A DNA stretch of 64,000 nucleotides, from positions 1 through 64,000 of the forward strand of contig NZ_RQVS01000008.1 in NCBI RefSeq assembly GCF_003865375.1, read 5' to 3'. Both the position numbers and the translations under genes were made by a program. This document shows, in pieces, positions 55,227-64,000 of this stretch. Below the pieces are notes generated by a model. The model was not told the origin of the DNA. It saw only the letters and a program-made list of their open reading frames with translations, and searched no databases. The stretch's first letter is position 1; every line of letters begins with the position of its first letter. Source of the stretch: Gulosibacter macacae. Its GTDB lineage: Bacteria; Actinomycetota; Actinomycetes; Actinomycetales; Microbacteriaceae.

Positions 55227-56609
55227 CTAATTCAGGCGGTCAACCAGCGCCGAGGAACGGCCGGTGTAGCTGGCGGGCGTGAGCGCGCGCAGGCGCTCCT
55301 TGGCTGCATCCCCAATGTCGAGGCCATCGACGAAGGCGACGAGTTCATCGCGACCCACCGAGTGACCGCGGGTGAGTTCCTTAAGCACCGCGTAGGGGTC
55401 TTCGATCGACGAACGACCGGCCACCTTCTCAGCGCGAATCACCGTCTGAATCGCCTCGGCGAGCACTTCCCAATTGCCATCGAGCTCGGCGGCAAGGGCA
55501 TCGGGGTTGACATCGAGTTCACGCAGGCCGCGGCGCACATTGTCAATTGCGAGCAGCGAGTGGCCGAAGCCGACGCCGATATTGCGCTGCGACGACGAGT
55601 CGGTGAGGTCGCGCTGCATCCGCGAGGTGACGAGCGTTGCCGCCAACGAGTCGAGCATGGCGCTTGAGAGCTCAAGGTTCGACTCGGCGTTCTCGAAGCG
55701 GATGGGGTTGATCTTGTGCGGCATCGTCGACGAGCCGGTGGCACCGGGCTGCGGAATCTGCTTGAAGACGCCGCGCATGATGTAGAGCCAGACATCCGAG
55801 CAGAGGTTGTGCAGGATGCGGTTGAAGTGGCTGATCGCACCGTACAACTCGGCCTGCCAATCGTGCGACTCGATCTGCGTGGTGAGCGGGTTCCAGGTGA
55901 GTCCGAGGCGGCCAGTGAACTCGTCAGCGAGACCTTCCCAATCGAGTTCGGGGTCAACGGCAACGTGGGCGGCAAAGTTGCCGGTGGCGCCGGCCCACTT
56001 GCCGAGGTAGTCCTGACTCTCGATGCGGCGCAGCTGGCGACGCAGGCGGTAGGCGACCACGGCAAGTTCCTTGCCGAGCGTCGTCGGGGTGGCCGGCTGA
56101 CCGTGGGTGAGCGAGAGGAGCGGCTGGTCACGCTGGGCGACAGCGAGGGTTTCGATCTCGTCAACGAGCGCGCTCGCGGCGGGCAGCCAAACCTCGTTCA
56201 CCGCATCCCGAATGGTGAGTGCGTACGAGGTGTTGTTCACGTCTTCTGAGGTGCAGCCGAAGTGGGTGAGCTCTTCGATGGCCTCAAGGCCAAGGTCGCG
56301 CAGGCGGGCGCGCACGTAGTACTCCACGGCTTTGACATCGTGGCGGGTGGTGGCCTCGATCTCGGCGAGTTCGTCGATGGCTTCCTGGCCGAAGTCGTCG
56401 ACAATGCGGCGCAGGGCAGCCTGCGTGTCAGCCGGGAGCGCTTCGGTGCCGAATAGGCCGCGGTCGGTGAGCTGGATGAGCCACTCGATTTCGACCAGCA
56501 CGCGGGCCCGATTGAGCGCTGCTTCGCTGAGGTGCTCACCGATCGGGGCAACGGCGCGGAAGTAGCGGTTGTCGAGCGGGCTGATGTACTGCGGCGGCAG
56601 GGGGCTCAT
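55227..56609 (-). CDS. purB: Adenylosuccinate lyase
   Basis: The 460-residue fumarase-superfamily enzyme acts twice in purine synthesis, splitting SAICAR and adenylosuccinate to release fumarate. The signature GSSTMPHKINPIRFENAE contains M296 and the catalytic-loop serines. ISPLDNRY at the N-terminus and THFGCTSEDVNN are also typical. It lies 24 bp downstream of the phosphatase gene. Confidence 0.96.
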   Translation of the reverse strand: MSPLPPQYISPLDNRYFRAVAPIGEHLSEAALNRARVLVEIEWLIQLTDRGLFGTEALPADTQAALRRIVDDFGQEAIDELAEIEATTRHDVKAVEYYVRARLRDLGLEAIEELTHFGCTSEDVNNTSYALTIRDAVNEVWLPAASALVDEIETLAVAQRDQPLLSLTHGQPATPTTLGKELAVVAYRLRRQLRRIESQDYLGKWAGATGNFAAHVAVDPELDWEGLADEFTGRLGLTWNPLTTQIESHDWQAELYGAISHFNRILHNLCSDVWLYIMRGVFKQIPQPGATGSSTMPHKINPIRFENAESNLELSSAMLDSLAATLVTSRMQRDLTDSSSQRNIGVGFGHSLLAIDNVRRGLRELDVNPDALAAELDGNWEVLAEAIQTVIRAEKVAGRSSIEDPYAVLKELTRGHSVGRDELVAFVDGLDIGDAAKERLRALTPASYTGRSSALVDRLN

Positions 56610-56633
56610 GGCACTCCGATGCTGGTGGTGGAT

Positions 56634-57164
56634 CTAGCGGTGGTCCGTAGCGTCGCGGGCAGCGCGCACGGCGGGTTCGATCTGATCGAGCAGGTGGCGG
56701 CATGCACGTTCGATGACATCGCGCACCTTGTCGAATAGTTCGTCGTTCCCATAGTAGGGATCCGGCACCTCGGTGCCCGATTCCGGCGAGGGATCAAATG
56801 AGAGCAACGGTTGCACGAGCGCCCGCTGGTCTTCGCCCTCGGCCCAGGCTCGCAGGATGCGCCGTTGACCGCGGTCGAAGGTGACGATGAGGTCGACCTT
56901 GGCAAACCAGTCCGGGTCGAACTGCTTGGCACGGTGCAATTCGCCCGAGTAGCCAGCCCGTTCGAGCGCGGCGCGGGTGCGCGGGTCAGCCTTTTCGCCC
57001 ACATGCCACTCGCCGGTGCCGGCCGAGGTGATCTTCAGCGCATCCTGCAACCCCCGCTTCTTTGCGAGGTCGGTGAGGATGACTTCGGCCATGGGGGAGC
57101 GGCAGATATTGCCCGTGCAGACGAAACAGATTCGGAAGACCGGTTGAGATCGTTTCGAGGGCAT
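56634..57164 (-). CDS. Low-molecular-weight protein-tyrosine phosphatase
   Basis: The 176-residue protein has the P-loop CTGNICRS (C16 to S23) and the general-acid DPYYG segment near residue 145. It belongs to the LMW-PTP/arsenate reductase fold. No tyrosine kinase gene is nearby. The target could be a phosphotyrosine or a phosphoarginine protein; the sequence does not decide this. Confidence 0.9.
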   Translation of the reverse strand: MPSKRSQPVFRICFVCTGNICRSPMAEVILTDLAKKRGLQDALKITSAGTGEWHVGEKADPRTRAALERAGYSGELHRAKQFDPDWFAKVDLIVTFDRGQRRILRAWAEGEDQRALVQPLLSFDPSPESGTEVPDPYYGNDELFDKVRDVIERACRHLLDQIEPAVRAARDATDHR

Positions 57165-57319
57165 GAGGGGTATTGTCCCGCATCCGGGTAGCGCGCAACA
57201 CGGCTACCGGGAGGCCTGTGGAATTCGATTCATCCACAGACCCAGCCCTGCGCTCACCGCTGTGATGGTCGAGTACGGCACACTTCCCGCGAACACACGG
57301 ATGCAGAAGGGATTTGATC

Positions 57320-57646
57320 GTGGGCGATGGCGAGACAACGGGCCTAGTTACTGGAATTGATGTGGGGACGTTCGACCGGCTTCGGGAGAGTATTCGAGAT
57401 TTGGCAGAGGTGACGCGCTTGGCCGGGAATGAGCTCTACGAGACCCATATTCCGGCAATCGAGGCCGCGCGAATTGAGGAATGGGGCGTCGTACCAAAGC
57501 TCGCCTACGAACTCATTCTGGGCACGCTGCGCATCGAACTCGAAGCTGCGGGCCTCGGCGCCGGAACGTCCTCGGCCACCTATGAGGGGCTCAACGGCGC
57601 ACTTGCGCTGGAACGAGTCGCCCAGTTCCCACTTGCTTACCTCTAA
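57320..57646 (+). CDS. Small helical protein upstream of the hydrolase
   Basis: The 108-residue protein is predicted mostly helical, of WXG100-like length but without a clear WXG turn (it has EEWGVVPK). The GTG at 57320 has AGAAGGGA seven bases upstream; a TTG at 57314 is the alternative. It ends two bases before the hydrolase gene, so the two probably work together, perhaps as a co-secreted partner or chaperone. I do not recognise the family. Confidence 0.65.
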   Translation: MGDGETTGLVTGIDVGTFDRLRESIRDLAEVTRLAGNELYETHIPAIEAARIEEWGVVPKLAYELILGTLRIELEAAGLGAGTSSATYEGLNGALALERVAQFPLAYL

Positions 57647-57648
57647 TC

Positions 57649-59295
57649 ATGATCATCTACTCGGGAGACAACTTCACGGTCGCGCGCGACCGGCTGGTTG
57701 CGATTAGCGAGGGGCTTGATCGGCTCGATCGTGATCTCGGTGCTGTTGCCTGGGTGCCTGCCGGTTCCGCAGACACACTGAACGCTGTTGGGATTGGTGC
57801 TGCCGGTTTCCAGGCCGAGGCATTCCGATTCACTGTGCAACTCGCCAGTGGAACGGCCTTCACCCTCGGTGAAAAACTGGCGCAGGCGCAAGACCTCTAT
57901 GAGGGCGCCGAGTCGGTAGCCCTGGGGGCGATTGAATCGGTGAGTGACACGGTGGTGGCCGCAGTTACCGTGGCGCTCGCTGATCTGGCAGTGCTTGGAG
58001 TGGCCGGTTCGATCGCTGTGCTCGCCACACCGCACGGGATGCTCGCCGCGCTTGGCTTTGTTGCAAGCGGAGCGGCGCTGCAGGGGATGGGGTTGTTGCC
58101 TTCGAACGGCGAGATCAGTGCGTGGGCGAATGGCCAACTCGACTCGGTGCTGGCACATCCGGTCACACCGCTCATTTTGCGGATGCTCGTGAGTGGCACC
58201 GACGAGATGGTGAATACGTTCGCGACCCGAGCGGGGCTCATTCTTGGTGGGCCGCTCGGTGGCATCATTGCGGGGAATTTGCCGCCGCGTTCTCCCGAAG
58301 ATGTGGCGGCCGTCATCGCGGCGGGGATCGATGCCAAGGATGGGGCCTCTAAGTTCGACATTGAAAGCTCGGAGATTGACCGGTCCACACCACCGAACTC
58401 AATGCACGAACTGCTCACGAGTATCCCGCCAACTCGCGACGGCGAACCGCAGGTCTCGATCATTGAGTACCTGCGGGAAGACGGCTCAACGGTCTACCTC
58501 GTGGGCATCGCTGGCACATCGTCGATGGCGGTGCGCGGTGGGATCAACGCTTTCGACAATCGTGGAAACGTCGGCTCGTTCTCATCCCTCGAGAACGCCG
58601 AGTCGGCCCAGGCCACGATGCTCGCGATGGAGCGGGCGGGCATCGAATTTGGCGATGAGGTGGTCTTTGCCGGATATTCGCAGGGGGCGCTCGTCGCTGT
58701 GGAACTTGCGAAGAGTGGCAAGTGGGATACCCAGAGCATGATCCTGGCAGGTACTCCAGTGCACGGCAATGAAGTGGGCGGGAAGGTACCAATCGTGCAA
58801 CTCGAGCACCCCAACGACTTCGTCACGACCTTCGATGGTCTTCCGCGCAATCCGCACGGTGATGTCACCGTGGTCGAACGCACGCCGGATACGCCGCCGA
58901 GTCTCGCTGATCCACTCGCGCCGCATGCGTTCACCGAGTACGAGCGCACAGCCCTGGAATATGACGCCCGCTCAGAAAGCCAGCACACCGCTCACCGCGA
59001 GCAGGTGCTCGCGCCGCTTGCCGGGGCAACCGCGGTGGTGGCGACTGAGTATCACATCACCCGCCACGACCCCGCGAGCATTGCGGCCGGTGAAGCGATC
59101 TATGAAGCGATTCGTGAGGCGGCAACTCCGCCAAGCGCGCCGCAGTTCGTGACGCCCGTGGAGCCGCCACGGGTGCTGACGCCGAACATCACGTTCCCGG
59201 GAAGCGACCCCGACCAAGCTGCGCCCTGGCATCCGATCGACTTCAACGATCCCGGCACTTTCGTGCCGCCGCCGGGTGTCGCGGCGCAGCCGTAA
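57649..59295 (+). CDS. Alpha/beta hydrolase with helical N-terminal region, possible secreted effector
   Basis: The 548-residue protein has a helical N-terminal region (1-110), a hydrophobic Ala/Gly-rich stretch (about 95-210) and an alpha/beta hydrolase domain from about 255. The nucleophile elbow is GYSQGAL with S344; D390 (HPNDF) and H426 (PHAFTEY) fit as the rest of a triad. The C-terminal 60 residues are Pro-rich. No Sec signal peptide is present. The layout resembles type VII secretion (LXG/ESX) effector-like lipases, but no secretion genes are in the window. Confidence 0.72.
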   Translation: MIIYSGDNFTVARDRLVAISEGLDRLDRDLGAVAWVPAGSADTLNAVGIGAAGFQAEAFRFTVQLASGTAFTLGEKLAQAQDLYEGAESVALGAIESVSDTVVAAVTVALADLAVLGVAGSIAVLATPHGMLAALGFVASGAALQGMGLLPSNGEISAWANGQLDSVLAHPVTPLILRMLVSGTDEMVNTFATRAGLILGGPLGGIIAGNLPPRSPEDVAAVIAAGIDAKDGASKFDIESSEIDRSTPPNSMHELLTSIPPTRDGEPQVSIIEYLREDGSTVYLVGIAGTSSMAVRGGINAFDNRGNVGSFSSLENAESAQATMLAMERAGIEFGDEVVFAGYSQGALVAVELAKSGKWDTQSMILAGTPVHGNEVGGKVPIVQLEHPNDFVTTFDGLPRNPHGDVTVVERTPDTPPSLADPLAPHAFTEYERTALEYDARSESQHTAHREQVLAPLAGATAVVATEYHITRHDPASIAAGEAIYEAIREAATPPSAPQFVTPVEPPRVLTPNITFPGSDPDQAAPWHPIDFNDPGTFVPPPGVAAQP

Positions 59296-59302
59296 CGGTC
59301 GG

Positions 59303-59713
59303 TCAGTCGTGATCCTTCTCGCGATCGGCCTTCCGGCGGTTGAAGATGCCATTGAGGATGGCTGAGAAGATACCCATGAGTACCGCGCCACCCACGGCCC
59401 ACCAGAAGTTATCGACGGTGAGACCGAAGCCAAGAATGCCGCTAATCCAGGCGACGAGCCAGAACAGGAAGCCGTTCACGATGAGCGCGAACAGGCCCAG
59501 CGTCAAGCAGTAGAGCGGGAACGAGACGAAGCGCACCACGCCACCGATGATCGAATTGACCACACCCCACACCAGGGCGAGCAAGAGGTAGGTGACGATG
59601 ATGGCGAGTTGCGGGTTATCGCTCGCGTACGCGGTCACGTGCAATCCGGGCAGGATGAGCGTCGTGAGCCAGAGTGCAACGGCGTTCAGGACTACGGTGA
59701 GGACGAATCGCAT
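59303..59713 (-). CDS. YvlD/phage holin family membrane protein
   Basis: The 136-residue protein has four hydrophobic segments and a basic C-terminus (NRRKADREKDHD). The core LVWGVVNSIIGGVVRFVSFPLYCLTLGLFALIVNGFLFWLVAW matches the family known as phage holin family 4/YvlD, a chromosomal membrane protein rather than a phage gene. It starts at ATG 59713, 69 bp from the divergent aminotransferase gene. Confidence 0.88.
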   Translation of the reverse strand: MRFVLTVVLNAVALWLTTLILPGLHVTAYASDNPQLAIIVTYLLLALVWGVVNSIIGGVVRFVSFPLYCLTLGLFALIVNGFLFWLVAWISGILGFGLTVDNFWWAVGGAVLMGIFSAILNGIFNRRKADREKDHD

Positions 59714-59782
59714 AGCTTGATTCTTGCAAGCCCACCTCCGAGCAACCACCGGGCCAGCCACCGAATGCGTAGACTGCGGAGC

Positions 59783-60886
59783 ATGTCCGACGACGTACCA
59801 GTGAAGCTTCGCGCCGAGATTCTTGCCCAGCGACCCTACAAGCAGGGAAAGCCTGCCCCCGCCGATTCATTCAAGCTCTCATCCAACGAGTTGCCGTTTG
59901 AACCGCTCGAGCGGGTCGTCAACGCAGTCCGCGAAAGCGCCCAATTCAATCGTTACCCCGACGCCGGCGCCACCTCGGTGCGTGAGGCGCTCGCCGAGCA
60001 TTACGGACTCACCGTCGATCAGGTGATCGTCGGTGCCGGTTCGGTCTCGCTCCTCTACCAGGCCGTACAGGCTGCCGCCGGCCCCGGCGACGAAGTGCTC
60101 TACGCCTGGCGCTCCTTCGAGGCGTATCCCGGTATGGTCACCGTTGCTGGGGCGAAGAGCGTGCGGGTGCCGCTTCTCGCCGACGGCCGCCACGACCTCG
60201 ACGGGATGCTCGAGGCGATCACCGACCGCACGCGCCTGGTGATCGTCTGCTCACCGAACAACCCCACCGGCCCTGCCGTTCGCCAGGATGAGTTCGAACG
60301 CTTCTTGGCCAAGGTGCCGAACGATGTGCTCGTCATCGCCGACGAGGCCTACATTGAATTCGTCACCGACCAGGCCGCCCTCAACGCGACGCGCCTACTC
60401 GCTGACCACGCCAACCTCGTCGTCGCCCGCACGTTCTCAAAGGCCTACGGGCTTGCGGGATTGCGCGTCGGCTACATGATGGGTGACCCGCGCGTGCTCA
60501 GCGCCTTCCACACCACGGCCATCCCGTTCCTCATTTCGGCGCAGGGGCAGGCCGCGGCGCTCGCGGTCATGCAGGAAGCCGATGCGGTTCGTCGCCGCGT
60601 CAACGAGATCACCGTGCGCCGCGACGAGGTGCGCCGAGCCCTCCTCGACCAGGGCTGGCCGGTACCCGAAACGCAGGCCAACTTCGTCTACCTGCCCTGC
60701 GGCGAACTCACCGAACGTGTCGCCGAAATGCTCCGCGAGGGCGGCATCATCGCCCGCGCCTACCCGGGCGACGGCATCCGCATCACCATCGGTGAAGAGG
60801 CGTCGGTGACGCCGCTCCTTGCGGCCTGCTGGCGCATCATCGAGCGCTATCCCTATCTGCGCAGCGACGAGTCGAGCGAAGGCTAG
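59783..60886 (+). CDS. hisC: HisC-family aminotransferase (histidinol-phosphate or aromatic amino acid)
   Basis: The 367-residue fold-type I enzyme has SSNELPFEP, NRYPD, the CSPNNPTGP motif, VIADEAYIEF and PLP lysine FSKAYGLAGLRVGYMM. HisC-like proteins act in histidine synthesis or as aromatic aminotransferases (Pat). With no his genes nearby, the aromatic role is at least as likely. It is followed by a hairpin terminator. Confidence 0.88.
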   Translation: MSDDVPVKLRAEILAQRPYKQGKPAPADSFKLSSNELPFEPLERVVNAVRESAQFNRYPDAGATSVREALAEHYGLTVDQVIVGAGSVSLLYQAVQAAAGPGDEVLYAWRSFEAYPGMVTVAGAKSVRVPLLADGRHDLDGMLEAITDRTRLVIVCSPNNPTGPAVRQDEFERFLAKVPNDVLVIADEAYIEFVTDQAALNATRLLADHANLVVARTFSKAYGLAGLRVGYMMGDPRVLSAFHTTAIPFLISAQGQAAALAVMQEADAVRRRVNEITVRRDEVRRALLDQGWPVPETQANFVYLPCGELTERVAEMLREGGIIARAYPGDGIRITIGEEASVTPLLAACWRIIERYPYLRSDESSEG

Positions 60887-60897
60887 TTGCCGCTCCT

Positions 60898-60939
60898 GGC
60901 GGCTCGAGTCATCCATTCGTGTTGTTGACCCGAGCCGCC
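60898..60939 (+). terminator. Hairpin after the hisC-like gene
   Basis: GGCGGCTCGAGTCA (60898-60911) pairs with TGACCCGAGCCGCC (60926-60939) with one mismatch and is followed by AAAT. Confidence 0.75.
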
Positions 60940-61052
60940 AAATCTCGGGATTCATTGGAGGCTTGCACCAGCGCATCCCGGGCGGTCACTCGTAGACTGA
61001 CCGGATCGAGAGTAATTTCTCGACTCCAACTCCCAAGGAAGGTGCCGCGCAC

Positions 61053-62186
61053 GTGACGACTGGCGAACTCGCACCCGACGACACCGTCGTCATCCTCACG
61101 CCAGAGGGCCGCATCGAGCCGTCCCCGGCGGCTGAGCCGTATCTCGAGCGTCTCGCGACCGCCGACGATGAGCTGTGGCGCCAGGCATTCCGGCAGATGA
61201 CGCTCGTGCGCGCCTTCGACCGCGAAGCAACCAACCTGCAGCGTCAGGGCGAGCTCGCACTCTATGTGCCGCTTGAAGGACAGGAAGCCGCGCAGATCGG
61301 CTCGGGTCTCGCGACCCGCCCCCAGGATGCGATCTTCCCCTCGTACCGCGAGCACGCCGTGGGCTTCACCCGCGGCCTCGACCTCGTCAATGTGCTCGCG
61401 CTGCTGCGTGGTGTGACGAATGCCGGCTGGGACCCCGCCGACGCCCAGAACTTCCGCAACTACGTGCTCGTGATCGGTTCGCAGACCCTGCACGCCACCG
61501 GCTACGCCATGGGGCAGAAGTTCGACGGTGCCACCGGCACCGGCAATCTCGAGCAGGATGAAGCCTCCATCGTCTACTTCGGCGATGGCGCGACGAGCCA
61601 GGGTGACGTGAGCGAAGCGCTCGTGTTCGCACGCTCATTCGAATCGCCGCTCGTGTTCTTCCTGCAAAACAACCACTGGGCCATCTCGGTACCGGTTGAG
61701 GTGCAATCGCCGACCCCGCTGCACCGCCGCGGTGCCGGATTCGGTATGCCGGGCATCCGCATCGACGGTAACGACGTTATGGCGAGCTGGGCGGTCACCG
61801 GCCACCACCTCGACGCTGCTCGCTCAGGGGAGGGACCCGCGTTTATCGAGGCCCTCACCTATCGCATGGGCGCGCACACCACGAGCGATGACCCCACGAA
61901 ATACCGCACCCGCGAAGAAGAGCAGTACTGGCGCGATCGCGACCCGATCGCCCGCCTCGACGCCTATCTGCGCGCACAGGGCGAGGACGCCTCCTTCTTC
62001 GACAGTCTCGCCGAAGAAGCCCGCGACTTCGCCGCCGATGTGCGCAAGCGCACCCTCGAGTTGCCCAACCCCGACCCGTTGCAGGTGTTCGCGCATCCCT
62101 ATGCCGAACCGCACGCCGTCGTGGAAGCACAGCGCGAGGCCTATCTCGACTTCGAGGCATCATTCGATGAGGAGGCCACGGCATGA
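61053..62186 (+). CDS. 2-oxoacid dehydrogenase E1 component, alpha subunit
   Basis: The 377-residue thiamine diphosphate subunit has GDGATSQGDVSEAL through NNHWAIS (the ThDP motif) and a YRMGAHTTSDDPTKYR C-terminal region with the phosphorylation-loop-like segment. It belongs to the branched-chain 2-oxoacid/pyruvate dehydrogenase (heterotetrameric) type. The GTG start follows AAGGAAGG. It overlaps the beta subunit gene by four bases. Confidence 0.95.
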   Translation: MTTGELAPDDTVVILTPEGRIEPSPAAEPYLERLATADDELWRQAFRQMTLVRAFDREATNLQRQGELALYVPLEGQEAAQIGSGLATRPQDAIFPSYREHAVGFTRGLDLVNVLALLRGVTNAGWDPADAQNFRNYVLVIGSQTLHATGYAMGQKFDGATGTGNLEQDEASIVYFGDGATSQGDVSEALVFARSFESPLVFFLQNNHWAISVPVEVQSPTPLHRRGAGFGMPGIRIDGNDVMASWAVTGHHLDAARSGEGPAFIEALTYRMGAHTTSDDPTKYRTREEEQYWRDRDPIARLDAYLRAQGEDASFFDSLAEEARDFAADVRKRTLELPNPDPLQVFAHPYAEPHAVVEAQREAYLDFEASFDEEATA

Positions 62187-63160
62187 CCGAAACGATGCCA
62201 CTGGCACGCGCCCTCAACCGGGCGATGCGCGATGCGCTCGCGGCCGATGACAAGGTGCTGCTCATGGGTGAAGACATCGGCACCCTCGGCGGCGTTTTCC
62301 GCATCACCGAGCACCTGCAGCGCGATTTCGGGAAGAACCGCGTCATCGACACGCCGCTTGCTGAATCGGGCATCATTGGCTCGGCAATCGGCCTCGCGAT
62401 GCGCGGTTACCGCCCGGTCTGTGAGATTCAGTTCGACGGCTTCGTGTGGCCCGGCTTCGACCAGATCACCTCGCAACTCGCGAAGATGCACGCCCGCACG
62501 GCTGGCGCCGTGAAGCTGCCGGTCGTCGTGCGCATCCCCTACGGCGGCCACATTGGCGCGGTCGAGCACCATCAAGAAAGCCCCGAAGCGTACTTCGCGC
62601 ACACGGGCGGACTGCGCGTGATCGCGCCCTCGAACCCGAACGACGCCTACTGGATGCTGCGCCAAGCGATCGAGTCAGACGACCCGGTTATCTTCATGGA
62701 GCCGAAGGGCCGCTACTGGCCGAAGGGTGAGGTCGACTTTGAGGCGCCCGCCGCCGCAATGGGGGAGACCCGCATCGCCCGCGCCGGGAGTGATGTGACG
62801 CTTATCGGTTGGGGCGCGCAGACGACGATGAACCTGCAGGCCGCCCAGCTCGCCTCAGAAGAGGGTGCCGAAGTCGAGGTGCTCGACCTGCGCGGGCTTT
62901 CGCCGGTTGACTGGGATCCGATCATCGACTCGGTGCGTCGTACGGGTCGCGCGGTCGTCGCCCAAGAAGCACCCGGCAATGTGTCGCTTGGCAGTGAGAT
63001 TGCCGCGACCGTCGCCGAACGCTGCTTCTACAGCCTCGAAGCCCCGGTGCTTCGCGTGGCCGCCTACGATGTGCCCTTCCCGCCTGCACGGCTTGAAGGT
63101 ACCTACTTGCCCGATGTTGACCGCATCCTCGATGCCGTTGACCGCACGCTTGACTACTGA
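62183..63160 (+). CDS. 2-oxoacid dehydrogenase E1 component, beta subunit
   Basis: The 325-residue partner has GEDIGTLGGVFRIT, TPLAESGIIGSAIGLAMRGYRPV and PYGGHIGAVEHHQESPEAYFAH, all typical of branched-chain E1 beta. It starts within the E1 alpha stop (ATGA) and ends 16 bases before E2. Confidence 0.96.
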   Translation: MTETMPLARALNRAMRDALAADDKVLLMGEDIGTLGGVFRITEHLQRDFGKNRVIDTPLAESGIIGSAIGLAMRGYRPVCEIQFDGFVWPGFDQITSQLAKMHARTAGAVKLPVVVRIPYGGHIGAVEHHQESPEAYFAHTGGLRVIAPSNPNDAYWMLRQAIESDDPVIFMEPKGRYWPKGEVDFEAPAAAMGETRIARAGSDVTLIGWGAQTTMNLQAAQLASEEGAEVEVLDLRGLSPVDWDPIIDSVRRTGRAVVAQEAPGNVSLGSEIAATVAERCFYSLEAPVLRVAAYDVPFPPARLEGTYLPDVDRILDAVDRTLDY

Positions 63161-63176
63161 CGCCGAGGAGACTGCG

Positions 63177-64000
63177 ATGACCATCGAGTATCGACTGCCA
63201 GATGTGGGCGAAGGCCTCACCGAGGCGACCATCGTTGACTGGCGCGTGAAGGTTGGCGACACGGTCGCGGTGAATGACGTGCTCGTCGAGATCGAAACGG
63301 CAAAGTCGCTTGTTGAGCTGCCGAGTCCCTTCGCTGGCGAGATCAGCGAACTGCTTGCCGCCGAGGGAGAGACGCTCGAAGTTGGTGCGGTGATTCTGCG
63401 CGCCTCAGGTGGCGATGCCGATAGCGGTATCGCGCCCGGCGGCACGGCTGCCGACCCGGATGCGGATGGTCACCCCGGCCGCACTTCGGAGGAGTTCGCC
63501 GAGGCCGAGCGCGACGCCGAATCGACCATGACCGGCGACCCGAGTGGCGACGGTGGTGGCGCGAACCTCGTCGGCTACGGCAGTGCGCCTGCCGCCCGCT
63601 CACGCCGCGGTCGCCGCTCGCATGCGCCGGTGCAGCGCACCGCTGCGGCTACTGAGGCCGAGGTTGCCGCCGCGGCGACCGCCGCCCGCCAGGCAAAGCC
63701 TGCCTCGGTGCCGGCGGCGAGCGCGCATCCGATTGTGGCGAAGCCGCCGATTCGTAAACTCGCGAAAGATCTCGAGGTCGACCTCGAGGCGGTGCAGGCC
63801 ACCGGCCTAGCGGGTGAAATCACCCGCGACGATGTGATTCGCCACGCCGAACAGGCGAAGCTCTTCACCAACCTCGAAACCCCCGGCTGGGGCTCGGTGC
63901 GCGAGGAGCGCCACCCGGTGAAGGGCGTGCGCAAGATGATCGCCCAGAACATGGTGAACTCCATGTTCACGGCCCCGCACGTGACGCTCTTTGTTGATGT
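63177..64000 (+). CDS. 2-oxoacid dehydrogenase E2 (dihydrolipoyl acyltransferase), truncated by window end
   Basis: The visible 274 residues show a lipoyl domain with modified K43 in EIETAKSLVELPSP, an Asp/Gly then Arg/Ala-rich linker, a peripheral subunit-binding domain (KPPIRKLAKDLEVDLEAVQATGLAGEITRDDV, about residues 190-222) and the start of the catalytic domain (VKGVRKMIAQNMVNSMFTAPHVTLFVDV). GAGGAGACTGCG precedes the ATG. The acyl-CoA product (branched-chain or acetyl) cannot be settled from this part. The E3 gene is not in the window. Confidence 0.95.
   Translation, partial: MTIEYRLPDVGEGLTEATIVDWRVKVGDTVAVNDVLVEIETAKSLVELPSPFAGEISELLAAEGETLEVGAVILRASGGDADSGIAPGGTAADPDADGHPGRTSEEFAEAERDAESTMTGDPSGDGGGANLVGYGSAPAARSRRGRRSHAPVQRTAAATEAEVAAAATAARQAKPASVPAASAHPIVAKPPIRKLAKDLEVDLEAVQATGLAGEITRDDVIRHAEQAKLFTNLETPGWGSVREERHPVKGVRKMIAQNMVNSMFTAPHVTLFVD

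Noticed and set aside
57320-57646. Calling the small protein a true WXG100
   Set aside because: Length and helical content fit, but the central W-x-G turn is not clear (EEWGVV), so I left it uncharacterised.
59303-59713. Holin annotation as a sign of prophage
   Set aside because: The YvlD/holin family 4 name is historical; no lysin, integrase or structural phage genes are nearby.

Overview
The window is a high-GC chromosomal segment from an actinobacterium, most likely a member of Microbacteriaceae. The evidence is gene order and protein character. One core block runs cca, DUF6049 gene, murJ, trxB, trxA, parB, parA, rsmG, khpB/jag, yidC, yidD, rnpA, rpmH, then dnaA, dnaN, recF, dciA, gyrB, gyrA, DUF3566 gene, tRNA-Ile, tRNA-Ala. 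It spans the replication origin (about 18.3-18.6 kb) and the chromosome-partition locus. I cannot name the genus from sequence alone.

Layout. 0-6 kb (minus): the glycine cleavage genes gcvP, gcvT, gcvH followed by L-serine deaminase sdaA, all behind a tandem glycine riboswitch, which makes a glycine-to-pyruvate catabolic operon. 6.1-6.9 kb (minus): two small multidrug resistance-type exporter genes behind what looks like a guanidine-III riboswitch, so probably a guanidinium exporter pair. 7.0-9.4 kb: a small accessory patch with an HTH-nucleotidyltransferase/HEPN toxin-antitoxin pair, a GNAT acetyltransferase, and a Fic toxin with a tiny antitoxin lying between two tRNA-Ala copies. 9.5-20.2 kb (minus): tRNA genes, DUF3566 gene, gyrA (with Leu at the quinolone hot-spot position), gyrB, dciA, recF, dnaN, oriC, dnaA. 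20.5-23.1 kb (plus): rpmH, rnpA, yidD, yidC, khpB.

23.1-26.9 kb is the unusual part. Where khpB and rsmG normally adjoin, about 3.8 kb holds a terminator, palindromic repeats, an intact IS256-family element and about 2.2 kb of apparently non-coding DNA packed with ParB-binding parS sites. rsmG, parA and parB follow. 30-39 kb (minus): ddl, an aminotransferase, trxA, trxB (with a sigma-R/SigH-like promoter), a DNA methyltransferase, murJ and a DUF6049 secreted protein. 39-44 kb (plus): cca overlapping a sugar ABC importer operon that lacks an ATPase gene. 44-45 kb (minus): two DUF4190-like membrane proteins.

45.5-55 kb (plus): rpsF, ssb, rpsR, rplI, then dnaB behind a DnaA-box cluster, an AI-2E-family exporter, and several membrane or extracytoplasmic proteins including two paralogous sensors. 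55.2-57.2 kb (minus): purB and a low-molecular-weight phosphatase. 57.3-59.3 kb (plus): a small helical protein plus an alpha/beta hydrolase of possible secreted or type VII effector type. 59.3-64 kb: a YvlD/holin-like membrane protein, a HisC-type aminotransferase, and a branched-chain 2-oxoacid/pyruvate dehydrogenase operon (E1 alpha, E1 beta, E2) that runs off the window end.
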